Source: an uncultured Collinsella sp. (GTDB lineage Bacteria; Actinomycetota; Coriobacteriia; Coriobacteriales; Coriobacteriaceae). Taken from it: a DNA stretch of 64,000 nt. The stretch is taken from contig CAJJTG010000004.1 of the NCBI GenBank assembly GCA_905194675.1, positions 1 through 64,000 on the forward strand, given 5' to 3'. The position numbers were made by a program, and so were the translations under genes. The notes under the pieces are model-generated. The model did no database searches. It was given only the letters and a program-made list of their open reading frames with translations, and was not told the origin of the DNA. Below, piece by piece: positions 30,450-38,769 of this stretch. Within the stretch, counting starts at the first letter, position 1. Every line of letters begins with the position of its first letter.

Positions 30450-30484
30450 AAAGGCCCGGATGCCACGGCACCCGGGCCTTTTTC
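30450..30484 (+). terminator. Rho-independent terminator after rplX
   Basis: AAGGCCCGG-A-TGCC / GGCA-C-CCGGGCCTT with a two-base loop, followed by TTTTTC. A strong bipartite hairpin that closes the ribosomal protein unit. Confidence 0.92.
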
Positions 30485-31172
30485 TATCCCCACTCGATGG
30501 CTTCGGTTCTGCCGTCCCGTCATTCCGGTTGCATCCAGTTTTCGGTGCCGTTTCGAATCGAGTGCCGCCAGGTGATACCCTGTCGCGTTTCGTCGGCTTC
30601 GGGGACAAAAGTCGGGACAACTCCAAAAACTTTTTTCGAACTCAGGGCTTTGAGTTTTTGTTTTGTCCCAAAGGGCGCGGCGGGATGCCTTTGGAGGCTC
30701 GATAGCGCCGAAAACGCCCGTTTTGAAACTTAAATGCCTTTTCGCGTGCAAGCCGCCAGCTGCAATAGGAAGTGAATCAACGCAGGTGGCTTTCAAGCAG
30801 TTTACAAAACTGCAGGTCGCAGGTCTTCATTGCCAGTAGGAGAAATGAGTAGTCTCAGGTGGCTTGCCCATGAGTTGACGAACGGGATTTGAGATTACGC
30901 TGACGTCCGGAAACGCTTCGAGCACGGCGTTACGTTTTTGGGGTTTGGGCGTAGCCCCTGCACCCGCGAGCGCGGGCCTTAAGCCCGCCGAGAGGGTGAC
31001 GCGTCGAAAACGAAGGGGAAAGAGAGAAGGGGCCGTCCCTATCATTCAGGTTGCGACCGAAGAAGACAAGGAGACCCCCTGAGCCTGAATGATGCCCCAC
31101 AGACCGCGTCCGACCGAGCTCAAGCCGAGCTTTTCCTGACGTCCGCCTTCGCGAAGATGATGGCTGGATTGG
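30485..31172. other. Non-coding stretch after the ribosomal protein cluster
   Basis: About 690 nt with no convincing gene on either strand. Base composition is uneven, with GC-rich patches (30940-31015) and AT-richer ones. It contains ATCATTCAGG (31041-31050) and its complement CCTGAATGAT (31084-31093) flanking a 33-nt spacer, and two copies of GGGACGGCCCC-type sequence (31029-31039 reverse, 31212-31222 direct). It looks like degraded insertion DNA. Confidence 0.5.
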
Positions 31173-31179
31173 CTATGGA

Positions 31180-31690
31180 TTGGCAACACTTATTTGGACG
31201 ATTCCGGGAGGGACGGCCCCGCATCCCTGAACTCGACCGGCGACATGTAGCCCAGCGTCGAGTGGATCCTGAAGTTGTTGTACCAGTGAACGTAATCCAA
31301 GAGCTTGGCTCGGAGCTCGCGTGTCCCTCCTCGGTCCTTCGGAGTGGCCGACGATCTCCCCGTTGCAGAGGTCGACGAGCAGGCAGACGTAGTTCCACGA
31401 CGCCCCGACGCGCACGCAGGCCAAGTCGCTGCATATATGGGTGCACGGCGCCCTGCCGCCGAAGCCGCGCGCGACGACGTTCGACACGTCGGCCTCGTTG
31501 ACCGCCCCGGGGTGCACCTTGAACCTCTTCCTGCCGTATGCGCCGGCCAGGCCGTTCTCCCTCATGATGCGGCAGACGCGGCGCCGGCTGACGGTAACGC
31601 CCGACCTCCCGGGCGACGCCTTGATCTTGCGCGATCCGTTCCGGCCCTTGCTGGCGGCGTGCGCCGCCGCGGCCGCCGTCGCCCCCGACA
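31180..31690 (-). pseudogene. IS3-family transposase orfB remnant, frameshifted and truncated
   Basis: On the minus strand two frames together give recognisable DDE transposase pieces. One (about 31690-31380) has RRRVCRIMRENGLAGAYGRKR and HICSDLACVRVGASWNYVCL. The other (about 31310-31190) has DYVHWYNNFRIHSTLGYMSP and stops after LPESSK. The catalytic domain is broken by at least one frameshift and the N-terminal orfA / helix-turn-helix part is missing. The 5' truncation point coincides with the start of the nucleosidase fragment on the opposite strand, so the insertion or a later deletion created the junction. Confidence 0.85.
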
Positions 31691-31965
31691 TTAAGGTCCT
31701 CAAGGGCCGCGTCGTCTCCGGCGACCAGTTCGTCTCGCCCGCGGAACAGAAGGAGCGAATCCTCGCGGCCTTCGGCGACCTGTGCTGCGAGATGGAGGGC
31801 TGCACCATCGCGCAGGCCTCCTATCTCAACGGCGTGCCCCTCGTCGTCGTGCGCGCCATCAGCGACAAGCCCTGCGCCGAGGGCCGGGTCGTCGACTACA
31901 ACACCTTCGAGAAGAAGGCCGCCTGCGACTGCGCCCGCATCGCCGCGCGCATGGTTAAGCTTTAG
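31684..31965 (+). pseudogene. mtnN: 3' fragment of 5'-methylthioadenosine/S-adenosylhomocysteine nucleosidase
   Basis: About 93 codons remain: KGRVVSGDQFV, then CCEMEGCTIAQASYLNGVPL and VVRAISDKP with the catalytic Asp, ending in ARIAARMVKL. The N-terminal 60 percent is lost at the IS remnant. No start codon or RBS is placed to express it, and without the N-terminal nucleotide-binding part it cannot be active. The frame upstream runs into IS DNA on the opposite strand. Confidence 0.85.
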
Positions 31966-31986
31966 GCCCGGCGCGCCGGGGCCCTT
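31966..31986 (+). terminator. Hairpin after the nucleosidase fragment
   Basis: GGCCCGG / CCGGGGCC around CGCG with CTTTCC after. A leftover terminator that now separates the scar from the regulator gene. Confidence 0.45.
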
Positions 31987-32158
31987 TCCAAAGCGAAGTG
32001 TCGAGCCGAAGTGTTGAGCGTCGGCCCTGAATGTTCAATGGCCGTTGTTTTCTGCCCCTCAAGTGGTGGACTTTTCCTCGGAGCTGTTGATTCCCCCACG
32101 CGCCCCCTTCCGTTCTCTGTTCTCCCCTTATACTCCTTGTACGAGGAGGTAAGAAGTC

Positions 32159-34900
32159 ATGGACAAGACCACACAGGACAGCTTGGCAAAGAAACCCGTC
32201 GACATGAGGGACAGGATTCTCGAGCATCTCGAGGCCCTCACCTCTGCCGTCTCGCTCGACGACCTTGCCCGTCTGTCCACCTCCGACATCGCCGAGACGC
32301 TCATCATCTCCAGGAGCCTGGCGAGCCAGTACCTCAACGACCTTGTTCGCGCCGGTCTTGTGGTTAAGGTGGCGGGCAGGCCTGTCCGTTATTTTCATCG
32401 CCGCGCGTTCCAGAAGCGTTTTCAGGTAAAGCTCTCTGCAAGCGAGTATGCCTCGCTCGCCGACCTCATCCAGGCGACGGGAATCGCCGATCACCGCGAC
32501 TTCGCGCGTGCCGTGGGCTTCGACATGAGCCTCAGCTCCGTTGTCGAGCAGTGCAAGGCTGCGGTTCAGTACCCTCCGTTTGGCCTGCCCATCCTCTTGA
32601 GCGGCGGCGTGGGTGTCGGTAAGTCTTTCCTTTCTCGCCTTGTGTACGAGTACGGCAAGAACCAGGGCTTGCTGTCCCGCGACTCCTCCTATGTGCGCAT
32701 CGACTGCGCCGGGGTCCCGGACGCCGCCTCGTTCAACGGGCTTCTTGACGAGTCGATCGCGAAAGCGCGCGGGGGTGTGGTCTTTGTCAACGGCATCGAG
32801 GCACTCTCTCCCTCTGCGATGGAGCACTGCCTTGCGACGGCCCTCGGGCTCGATGCCTCCCAGGATGCGCCGCGCGCTCGCCTCGTTCTTTCGACGACGC
32901 TTTCCGCCGATGACCTGAAGGTTTCCTCGGCCTACAGCAAAATGCCCATCTGTGCCCGCGTCCCCTCACTCAAGGAGCGGACCCCCGAGGAGCGCGAGGA
33001 TCTCATCTTGAGCTTCCTGCGCAGCGAGGGGTGCCGAATCGGTTCTGATGTGAAGATCAGCCGCGGCGCATACCGTTGCCTCGTGAACGCGGACTTTTCC
33101 GATAACATCGCCGGCTTGCGCGCCTGCGTGACGAACTGCTGTGCCAAAGCGTTCCTCAATCGCGAGGGCGACTACGTCGTCGTTCGCCCGTATCTTCTTC
33201 CCAGCGGGCTCCTCTCCTCCGCGCAGATCGATCAACAGCCCGACGATGGCGTTCTGATCGACGCGTCTCTGGATGCCGCCGAGAGCACAGGGCCGGTCGA
33301 GCAGGCGCTCGATGCCCTGTGCTCCCTCGATGAGCGATTCTGCGCCGGGGAGCTCTCTGTCTCCGAGCTTGTCTCGCAAGCTGTCTCCGCTGTGCGCGGC
33401 GTTGAGGATCACTTGATCTTCGACCACGGCGTCGCCTCCTCGAGGTCGCGCGCCTTCGAGCGCGTCGTGGGCGCGGTCCTTGCCGACGCAGGCTCTTCTT
33501 ATGGCATCGAGCTTTCGAGGAAGGTCGCTTTTCTACTGGCCCAGGAGATTTGCCTGCAGTTGTGGCCGGGTATCGGCCTGGCTAAGCGAAAGTCTGCCTG
33601 TGCGGAGCAAATCTCCCATCTCCTCGGTGCCGTGACCTCCGAATTGCCGTTTGCCTCGAGTGTCTCCGATCAGGTCGCCGCAGACGTGGAAGGGGCGCTG
33701 GGAATCTCGCTCGATCACTTCACGAAGACGCTTCTGACGCTGTGCGTCGCATCGGAGTCTCGCGATGCGAAGGCCCTTCGGACGCTCTGCGTCATCTTGT
33801 CCCACGGCTACTCAACGGCGACGAGCATCGCCGACGCGGCGAACCGTATGCTCGGCATGCATGTGTACGAGGCGGTCGACATGCCCTACGACCAGCAGCT
33901 GAAGGACATCGTCGGTCCGCTCCAGCGCCTCGTCGACCGCCATTCCTACTGCACCGGGGTCGTGTTCCTCGTCGACATGGGCTCCTTGGAGGAGGCCTAT
34001 AAGGCCCTCGAAAACGTTACCGACTCCACTATCGGCGTGGTGAACAACGTCTCTACCGGTCTTGCGCTCGAGATCGGGGTCGGGCTGCTCGGCGGCAAGT
34101 CCGTCGCCGAGGTTCTTGGTGACGCGACCGCCGCGTGCGTGACGCACTGCAAGGTGATCGAGCGCGTCAACCGTGAGGACGCCATCGTCTTCTGCTCCGA
34201 GTCCGGGGTCGACGCCGCGGAAAGGATACGCCAGCTCGTCTCGCAGAGCCTCCCGCGCACCATAGGCGCGCGCCTGCTCACGAGGCCCTTCAAGCAGCTC
34301 GTCGCGAACGGGTCGAACGACGCCGTTTTCTCCGAGCACCGCGTCTGCGCCGTCATCGGCACGGGAGACCCCGGGGTCGCCTCCGTTCCCTTCGTCGCCC
34401 TCGAGGACATCATGTCGACGGCGTCCGCCTCTAAGGTTGATGCCGTGTTCGGCAGGTGGCTTGACGCTTCCGAGCTCTCTTCTTTCCACGAGAAGTTGCT
34501 CTCGAACATGACGCTGCAGAACGTCATCCGCTCCATCACCATCCTCGACCCGGAGCGGCTATTCCACGAGATCGAGAGCGCCGTGCACGAGCTTCAGCGC
34601 AGGACAGGCGAGAAGATCGGCAGCAACGCCATCATTGGGCTCTACGTCCACCTCTGCTGTCTCGTCGAGCGCCTTGTTACCAGAAACCCCATTGAGACCT
34701 ACGTTGGCCAGGACCGCTTCGAGGAGGAACGCGCCGATTTCATCGAGTCCTTCAGGCAGAGCTTCTCGAGCATCTCGACGCGCTATCGCGTAGAGGTTCC
34801 CGTAAGCGAGATCGCATATGTCTTCGACTACGTAAGCGTGAGCGCCGCCCCGGCGCGAGAAGAGCGCCTCGGCTCCTCGGACCTCCTGCTCGACGAGTGA
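32159..34900 (+). CDS. LevR-like PTS-controlled transcriptional regulator lacking the sigma54 contact motif
   Basis: 913 aa. Order of parts: N-terminal winged HTH (about 15-80, LIISRSLASQYLNDLVRAGLV); AAA+ domain with Walker A GGVGVGKSFL (about 150); PRD-like domain with EDHLIFDHG (about 415); mannose-type EIIA-like domain with LSHGYSTATSIA (about 545); and a C-terminal PRD (about 800-900, YVHLCCLVERL). In LevR the AAA+ part carries GAFTGA and a Walker B DE; here the region between Walker A and VVFVNGIEALSP has no GAFTGA and Walker B is degenerate. It precedes and presumably controls the mannose-family PTS operon through phosphorylation of its PRD and EIIA histidines. Confidence 0.88.
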   Translation: MDKTTQDSLAKKPVDMRDRILEHLEALTSAVSLDDLARLSTSDIAETLIISRSLASQYLNDLVRAGLVVKVAGRPVRYFHRRAFQKRFQVKLSASEYASLADLIQATGIADHRDFARAVGFDMSLSSVVEQCKAAVQYPPFGLPILLSGGVGVGKSFLSRLVYEYGKNQGLLSRDSSYVRIDCAGVPDAASFNGLLDESIAKARGGVVFVNGIEALSPSAMEHCLATALGLDASQDAPRARLVLSTTLSADDLKVSSAYSKMPICARVPSLKERTPEEREDLILSFLRSEGCRIGSDVKISRGAYRCLVNADFSDNIAGLRACVTNCCAKAFLNREGDYVVVRPYLLPSGLLSSAQIDQQPDDGVLIDASLDAAESTGPVEQALDALCSLDERFCAGELSVSELVSQAVSAVRGVEDHLIFDHGVASSRSRAFERVVGAVLADAGSSYGIELSRKVAFLLAQEICLQLWPGIGLAKRKSACAEQISHLLGAVTSELPFASSVSDQVAADVEGALGISLDHFTKTLLTLCVASESRDAKALRTLCVILSHGYSTATSIADAANRMLGMHVYEAVDMPYDQQLKDIVGPLQRLVDRHSYCTGVVFLVDMGSLEEAYKALENVTDSTIGVVNNVSTGLALEIGVGLLGGKSVAEVLGDATAACVTHCKVIERVNREDAIVFCSESGVDAAERIRQLVSQSLPRTIGARLLTRPFKQLVANGSNDAVFSEHRVCAVIGTGDPGVASVPFVALEDIMSTASASKVDAVFGRWLDASELSSFHEKLLSNMTLQNVIRSITILDPERLFHEIESAVHELQRRTGEKIGSNAIIGLYVHLCCLVERLVTRNPIETYVGQDRFEEERADFIESFRQSFSSISTRYRVEVPVSEIAYVFDYVSVSAAPAREERLGSSDLLLDE

Positions 34901-35023
34901 CCTTCCCCGCGCCGCCGCGAGCTGACCGCGCGTCCTCAATAATTCGATAACCCCTTGCCCGGCGCGAATCCGGATAGCGCCGAGGCAGTACCGAACGTAA
35001 AACTTCATTTGATAGGAGCAAAC

Positions 35024-35497
35024 ATGAGTGTTGTTATGGCACGAATCGACAATCGCCTGCTTCATGGCATCATCGTGACGCAGTGGGCCCCGGTGTCGGG
35101 CGCGACCCGAGTCATGGTCATCGACGACAAGGTCGCCGGCGACGAGGTCCTGAAGTCCACCATGAGGATGGCGCGCCCCGCGGGCATGGCCGTCTCGATC
35201 ATCTCCGAGGAGACCGCGCTCAAGAACTTCGCGGCGGGCAAGTACGACCGCGAGAAGGTCTTTGTCATCGCCAAGGAGCCCGAGACGATCCTTCACCTGG
35301 TCGAGTCGGGCATCGAGCTCCCGTCGCTGATCGTCGGCGGCTCTCTTGTCAAGGAGGGCGGCGTCCAGCTCACCCAGCGCGCCTATGCCTCCGCCGAGAA
35401 CGTCCAGAGCTACAAGGCGCTCATCGCCCGCGGCGTCAAGGTGACGGCACAGTTCGTGCCCGCCGACAAGCCCGTCTCCGTCGCCGACCTCATCTAA
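35024..35497 (+). CDS. PTS mannose-family EIIB component
   Basis: 157 aa. MARIDNRLLHGIIVTQWAP carries the phospho-accepting His of the mannose/sorbose/fructose EIIB family. It accepts phosphate from EIIA (37155) and passes it to the incoming sugar. ATG 35024 has TAGGAGCAAAC upstream; the longer open frame from 34955 is not needed. First gene of the five-gene PTS/GH operon, 123 nt after the regulator. Confidence 0.94.
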   Translation: MSVVMARIDNRLLHGIIVTQWAPVSGATRVMVIDDKVAGDEVLKSTMRMARPAGMAVSIISEETALKNFAAGKYDREKVFVIAKEPETILHLVESGIELPSLIVGGSLVKEGGVQLTQRAYASAENVQSYKALIARGVKVTAQFVPADKPVSVADLI

Positions 35498-35506
35498 GGA
35501 GGGATC

Positions 35507-36292
35507 ATGGTCAACTTCACTATCCTGCAGGTCGTCCTTTTGACCCTGCTGGCCTTCATCAAGCACGTGGACTACTACGGCATCCCGATGATCTTCGTCA
35601 ACTATGCCGTCTTCTGGGGCCTTATCACCGGTGTCGTCATGGGCGACTGGCAGACCGGCCTCGTCATCGGCGGCACCATCCAGCTCATGCAGCTCGGCGT
35701 CGCGGGCTTCGGCGGCTCGTCGATTCCCGACTACGGCACGATGGCCATCATCGCCACAGCCTACGGCGTGACCCTGGGCGCGGACACGGGCCTCGCCATC
35801 GGCCTGCCGGTCGGCATGCTCGGCATCCAGCTCGACGTCATCGTCAAGATCCTCAACGGCTTCGTCGTCGAGAAGTCCCAGAAGTTCTGCGACGAGGGCA
35901 AGTTCAAGCAGATGAACGCCATCCTGTGGGTCTGCCCCGTGCTCTTCGGCCTGTGCGCCGCCCTGCCCGTCTTTGTCTCCGTGACCCTCGGCCAGCCCGC
36001 CGTCAACTGGCTCCTCGAGGTTATGCCCCAGTGGTTCCTCTCCGGCCTCACCCTCGCCGGCAAGATGCTCCCGGCCGTCGGAATCGCGATGCTGCTGCGT
36101 TACATGCCCACCGGCAAGTACTTCCAGTACCTGCTCGCCGGCTTCTTCCTCTCGGCCTTCCTGAACGTGCCCATCATCGGCGCCGCCATCGTCGGCTTTG
36201 CCCTCGCGATCGCGTTCTACCAGCGCGCCGAGAGGGACACCGAGCTCGCCGCCCACGCTTCCGCAGACGCCTTCATCGGAGAGGATGAGTAA
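35507..36292 (+). CDS. PTS mannose-family EIIC component
   Basis: 261 aa membrane protein. GDWQTGLVIGGTIQLMQLGV and the GADTGLAIGLPVGMLG stretch are characteristic of the sorbose/mannose EIIC. It forms the sugar-translocating complex with EIID. Starts after AAGGAGGGATC; 9 nt after EIIB and 2 nt before EIID. Confidence 0.94.
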   Translation: MVNFTILQVVLLTLLAFIKHVDYYGIPMIFVNYAVFWGLITGVVMGDWQTGLVIGGTIQLMQLGVAGFGGSSIPDYGTMAIIATAYGVTLGADTGLAIGLPVGMLGIQLDVIVKILNGFVVEKSQKFCDEGKFKQMNAILWVCPVLFGLCAALPVFVSVTLGQPAVNWLLEVMPQWFLSGLTLAGKMLPAVGIAMLLRYMPTGKYFQYLLAGFFLSAFLNVPIIGAAIVGFALAIAFYQRAERDTELAAHASADAFIGEDE

Positions 36293-36294
36293 CC

Positions 36295-37128
36295 ATGGAA
36301 AACGAGAACATCACCGCCGTCGCCAAGGGCAAGCCCTCCGGCTACAAGGTCACCAAGAAGGACCTGCGCAACGCGAACTGGCGCTGGCTCATGAGCGTGT
36401 GCACCTTCAACTACCAGACCCAGCAGGGCGCCTCAGTCGCCTACGCCCTCTCGCCGGTCCTGAGGAAGATCTACACGAACGACGAGGACTATAAGCAAGC
36501 GCTCAACAACCACTTCCGCTACTACAACACCCAGCCTTGGCTCGCCGCCATCATCCTTGGCGTCTGCGTGGCCATGGAGGAGCGCGACGGCCTAGCGGCG
36601 GCGGACGCCGTCCAAGACCTGAAGATCGGCACCATGGGACCGCTCGCCGGCGTCGGCGACTCCCTGCTCATGACCATGATCCCGACCATCATGGGCTCCA
36701 TCGCCGCCTACATGGCCATCGAGGGCAACCCCGTGGGAGCCGGCATCTGGTTCGCGCTCATCCTGGCCATCTTCTGGGTCCGCATGCACGCCCTCGAGTT
36801 CGGCTACAAGCAGGGCGTGAAGCTCGTCACCGACTTCAGCGAGAAGCTTCCCAACCTCACTGCCGCCGCCTCCGTGCTCGGCCTCACCGTGGTCGGCTGC
36901 CTCATCGCCTCGGTCATCGGCGTCACCTGCCCGATTAGCTTCAGCTTCGGCGACGTCGCGATGGAGATCCAGCCGCTGCTCGACAAGATCCTGCCTGCCA
37001 TGATCCCCGCCGCCATCACGGGAAGCGCGTATTACCTTCTTACCAAGAAGAACGCGAGCATGACGGCCCTCATCCTCGTGGTGATTGTCCTCGCGATGGT
37101 CGCCTCCGCCGCCGGCATCCTCGCTTAG
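36295..37128 (+). CDS. PTS mannose-family EIID component
   Basis: 277 aa. The family motif MGPLAGVGDSL and the EFGYKQGVKLV segment are present, with a C-terminal membrane domain. EIID exists only in the mannose family and fixes the class of this system. Substrate cannot be read from sequence; the neighbouring GH172 enzyme and fructokinase suggest a fructose-containing or furanosyl sugar. Confidence 0.94.
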   Translation: MENENITAVAKGKPSGYKVTKKDLRNANWRWLMSVCTFNYQTQQGASVAYALSPVLRKIYTNDEDYKQALNNHFRYYNTQPWLAAIILGVCVAMEERDGLAAADAVQDLKIGTMGPLAGVGDSLLMTMIPTIMGSIAAYMAIEGNPVGAGIWFALILAIFWVRMHALEFGYKQGVKLVTDFSEKLPNLTAAASVLGLTVVGCLIASVIGVTCPISFSFGDVAMEIQPLLDKILPAMIPAAITGSAYYLLTKKNASMTALILVVIVLAMVASAAGILA

Positions 37129-37154
37129 CTTCGACCCAAGAGATTGGTGAATCA

Positions 37155-37553
37155 ATGAGAAAGATAGTTGTGGCGAGCCATTCCCTTCTCGCCCAGGGCT
37201 TCAAGGACACCCTCGAGTTCCTTACGGGTAAGGGCGACGCCGTCAACGCCGTGTGCGCCTACGTGAACGACAACGGCGAGGGGCTCGACGCGGCGGTCGA
37301 GGCGGCTCTTTCGGGCACTGACGAGGTCGTCGTCCTTACCGACGCGTTCGGCGGCAGCGTGAACCAGCGCTTCTCCCGCTTCGCCTCCGACCGGATCCAC
37401 GTGATCGCGGGTGTCAACCTCCCGCTCGCCATGACGGTCGCGCTCGCGCGCCCCGACGAGAAGCTCGACTTCGATGCCCTCGTCAACGAGGCGCGCCAGC
37501 AGATCATCTACGTGAACGGTGTCAGTTCTGCCGAGTGCGACGACGACGAATAG
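37155..37553 (+). CDS. PTS mannose-family EIIA component
   Basis: 132 aa. The active His is in VVASHSLLAQGFKDTLEF and the LTDAFGGSVNQRF segment follows the family pattern. Unlike E. coli ManX it is separate from EIIB. Ends in an acidic CDDDE tail. 26 nt after EIID with AGATTGGTGAATCA before ATG. Confidence 0.92.
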   Translation: MRKIVVASHSLLAQGFKDTLEFLTGKGDAVNAVCAYVNDNGEGLDAAVEAALSGTDEVVVLTDAFGGSVNQRFSRFASDRIHVIAGVNLPLAMTVALARPDEKLDFDALVNEARQQIIYVNGVSSAECDDDE

Positions 37554-37565
37554 AGGAGGTCGACG

Positions 37566-38690
37566 ATGAGAGAGTTCCTTAAGGACGTGTGGATGCACGG
37601 CGGTGAGGAAAGCCGCGCCATCACCCCCGAGAACATCACGGGCGAGAAGGGCCGCGCCGCCATGTCGGCCAGCCACCTCGGCGTCGGCCGCAAGGGCTCG
37701 TGCTGCGTGCCCCTTGAGTCCGGCGAGACCATCACGCTCGCGGACATCGAGGGCCCCGGCATCATCCGCCACATCTGGATGACCGTCCCCGACAAGACCG
37801 CCGCCGGCAGCTTCGTCATGCGCGACCTCGTGCTGCGCTTCTACTGGGACGACGAGGAGACCCCCTCGGTCGAGTGCCCTGTCGGCGACTTCTTCTGTAA
37901 CGGCTTCGGTGAGCGCGCCATTGTCAACTCAATGCCCATCTGCGTGAACCCGACGGGCGGCATGAACTGCTACTTCGAGATGCCCTTCAGGAAGCACGCC
38001 AAGGTCACGCTTACGAGCGAGCACCCCGGGTTCATTAAGTACATCTTCTACACGTTCAACTACGCGCTCACCGACGTGCCGGACGACGCCATGTACTTCC
38101 ACGCTCGCTTTAACCGCGAGCGCAGCACCCGCAGGGGCGTCGACTACACCGTGCTCGACGGCGTGCGCGGCAAGGGCTACTACGTCGGCACCTACATGGC
38201 CCTGTGCGCCCTGGAGCGCTATTGGTGGGGCGAGGGCGAGATGAAGTTCTTCCTCGACGGCGACGAGGAGTTCCCCACGGTCACCTCGACGGGAGCCGAG
38301 GACTACTTCGGCGGTGCCTGGGCCTTCCTCGACAGGCCGCCCCACGCGTTGCCCGAGGCGCAGTGCTTCAACACGCTGTTCGCCGGCTACCCGTACCGCT
38401 CGACGCGCGACGCCACGCGCGACCGCTTCAGCGCGGGCAAGCCGAACCCGAATCCGATGCTCGCGACTAACGACGACGCGCTGCCCAGGCACGGCCTCTA
38501 CAGGTGGCACCTTCCCGATCCGATCTCGTTCAAGGAGGACCTGCGCGTGACGTTCCAGGACCTCGGCAACGACGACATCAAGCTCTACGAGCGCGAGGAC
38601 GACATCTCCACCGTCGCCTACTGGTACCAAAGCGAGCCGCACGCCGTGCTCGCCCCGTTTGCCGCAAGGCAGGACCGCGTGCCCAGGTAG
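37566..38690 (+). CDS. DUF2961 protein, glycoside hydrolase family 172-like
   Basis: 374 aa with no signal peptide, so cytoplasmic. IEGPGIIRHIWMTVP, the long central beta-jelly-roll-like region and TSTGAEDYFGGAWAF (about residues 238-252) are hallmark DUF2961 features. Characterised members of this family (GH172) act on furanosyl substrates such as difructose anhydride or D-arabinofuranosides. Its place between EIIA and a fructokinase-like gene suggests cleavage of the PTS-imported sugar. Starts 12 nt after EIIA with GAGGAGGTCGACG. No frameshift. Exact substrate is inference. Confidence 0.85.
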   Translation: MREFLKDVWMHGGEESRAITPENITGEKGRAAMSASHLGVGRKGSCCVPLESGETITLADIEGPGIIRHIWMTVPDKTAAGSFVMRDLVLRFYWDDEETPSVECPVGDFFCNGFGERAIVNSMPICVNPTGGMNCYFEMPFRKHAKVTLTSEHPGFIKYIFYTFNYALTDVPDDAMYFHARFNRERSTRRGVDYTVLDGVRGKGYYVGTYMALCALERYWWGEGEMKFFLDGDEEFPTVTSTGAEDYFGGAWAFLDRPPHALPEAQCFNTLFAGYPYRSTRDATRDRFSAGKPNPNPMLATNDDALPRHGLYRWHLPDPISFKEDLRVTFQDLGNDDIKLYEREDDISTVAYWYQSEPHAVLAPFAARQDRVPR

Positions 38691-38716
38691 GGTTGCCTCG
38701 AAACAAGCCAACGTTA

Positions 38717-38755
38717 TGGGCGCCCGCGGTTGACCATGACTGCGGGCGTCCCTTT
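38717..38755 (+). terminator. Intercistronic hairpin before the ROK gene
   Basis: GGGCGCCCGCGG pairs imperfectly with TGCGGGCGTCCC and CTTTG follows. Being 15 nt before the next start, it probably lowers expression of the kinase rather than ending the operon. Confidence 0.5.
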
Positions 38756-38769
38756 GTAAGGAGGATCAC

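Noticed and set aside
30437..30796. 119-codon minus-strand frame after rplX
   Set aside because: It runs through the rplX terminator, has no homology or RBS, and its composition is not gene-like.
34901..35023. Sigma54 (-24/-12) promoter for the PTS operon
   Set aside because: No TGGC-N8-TTGC pattern is present, in keeping with the missing GAFTGA motif in the adjacent regulator.
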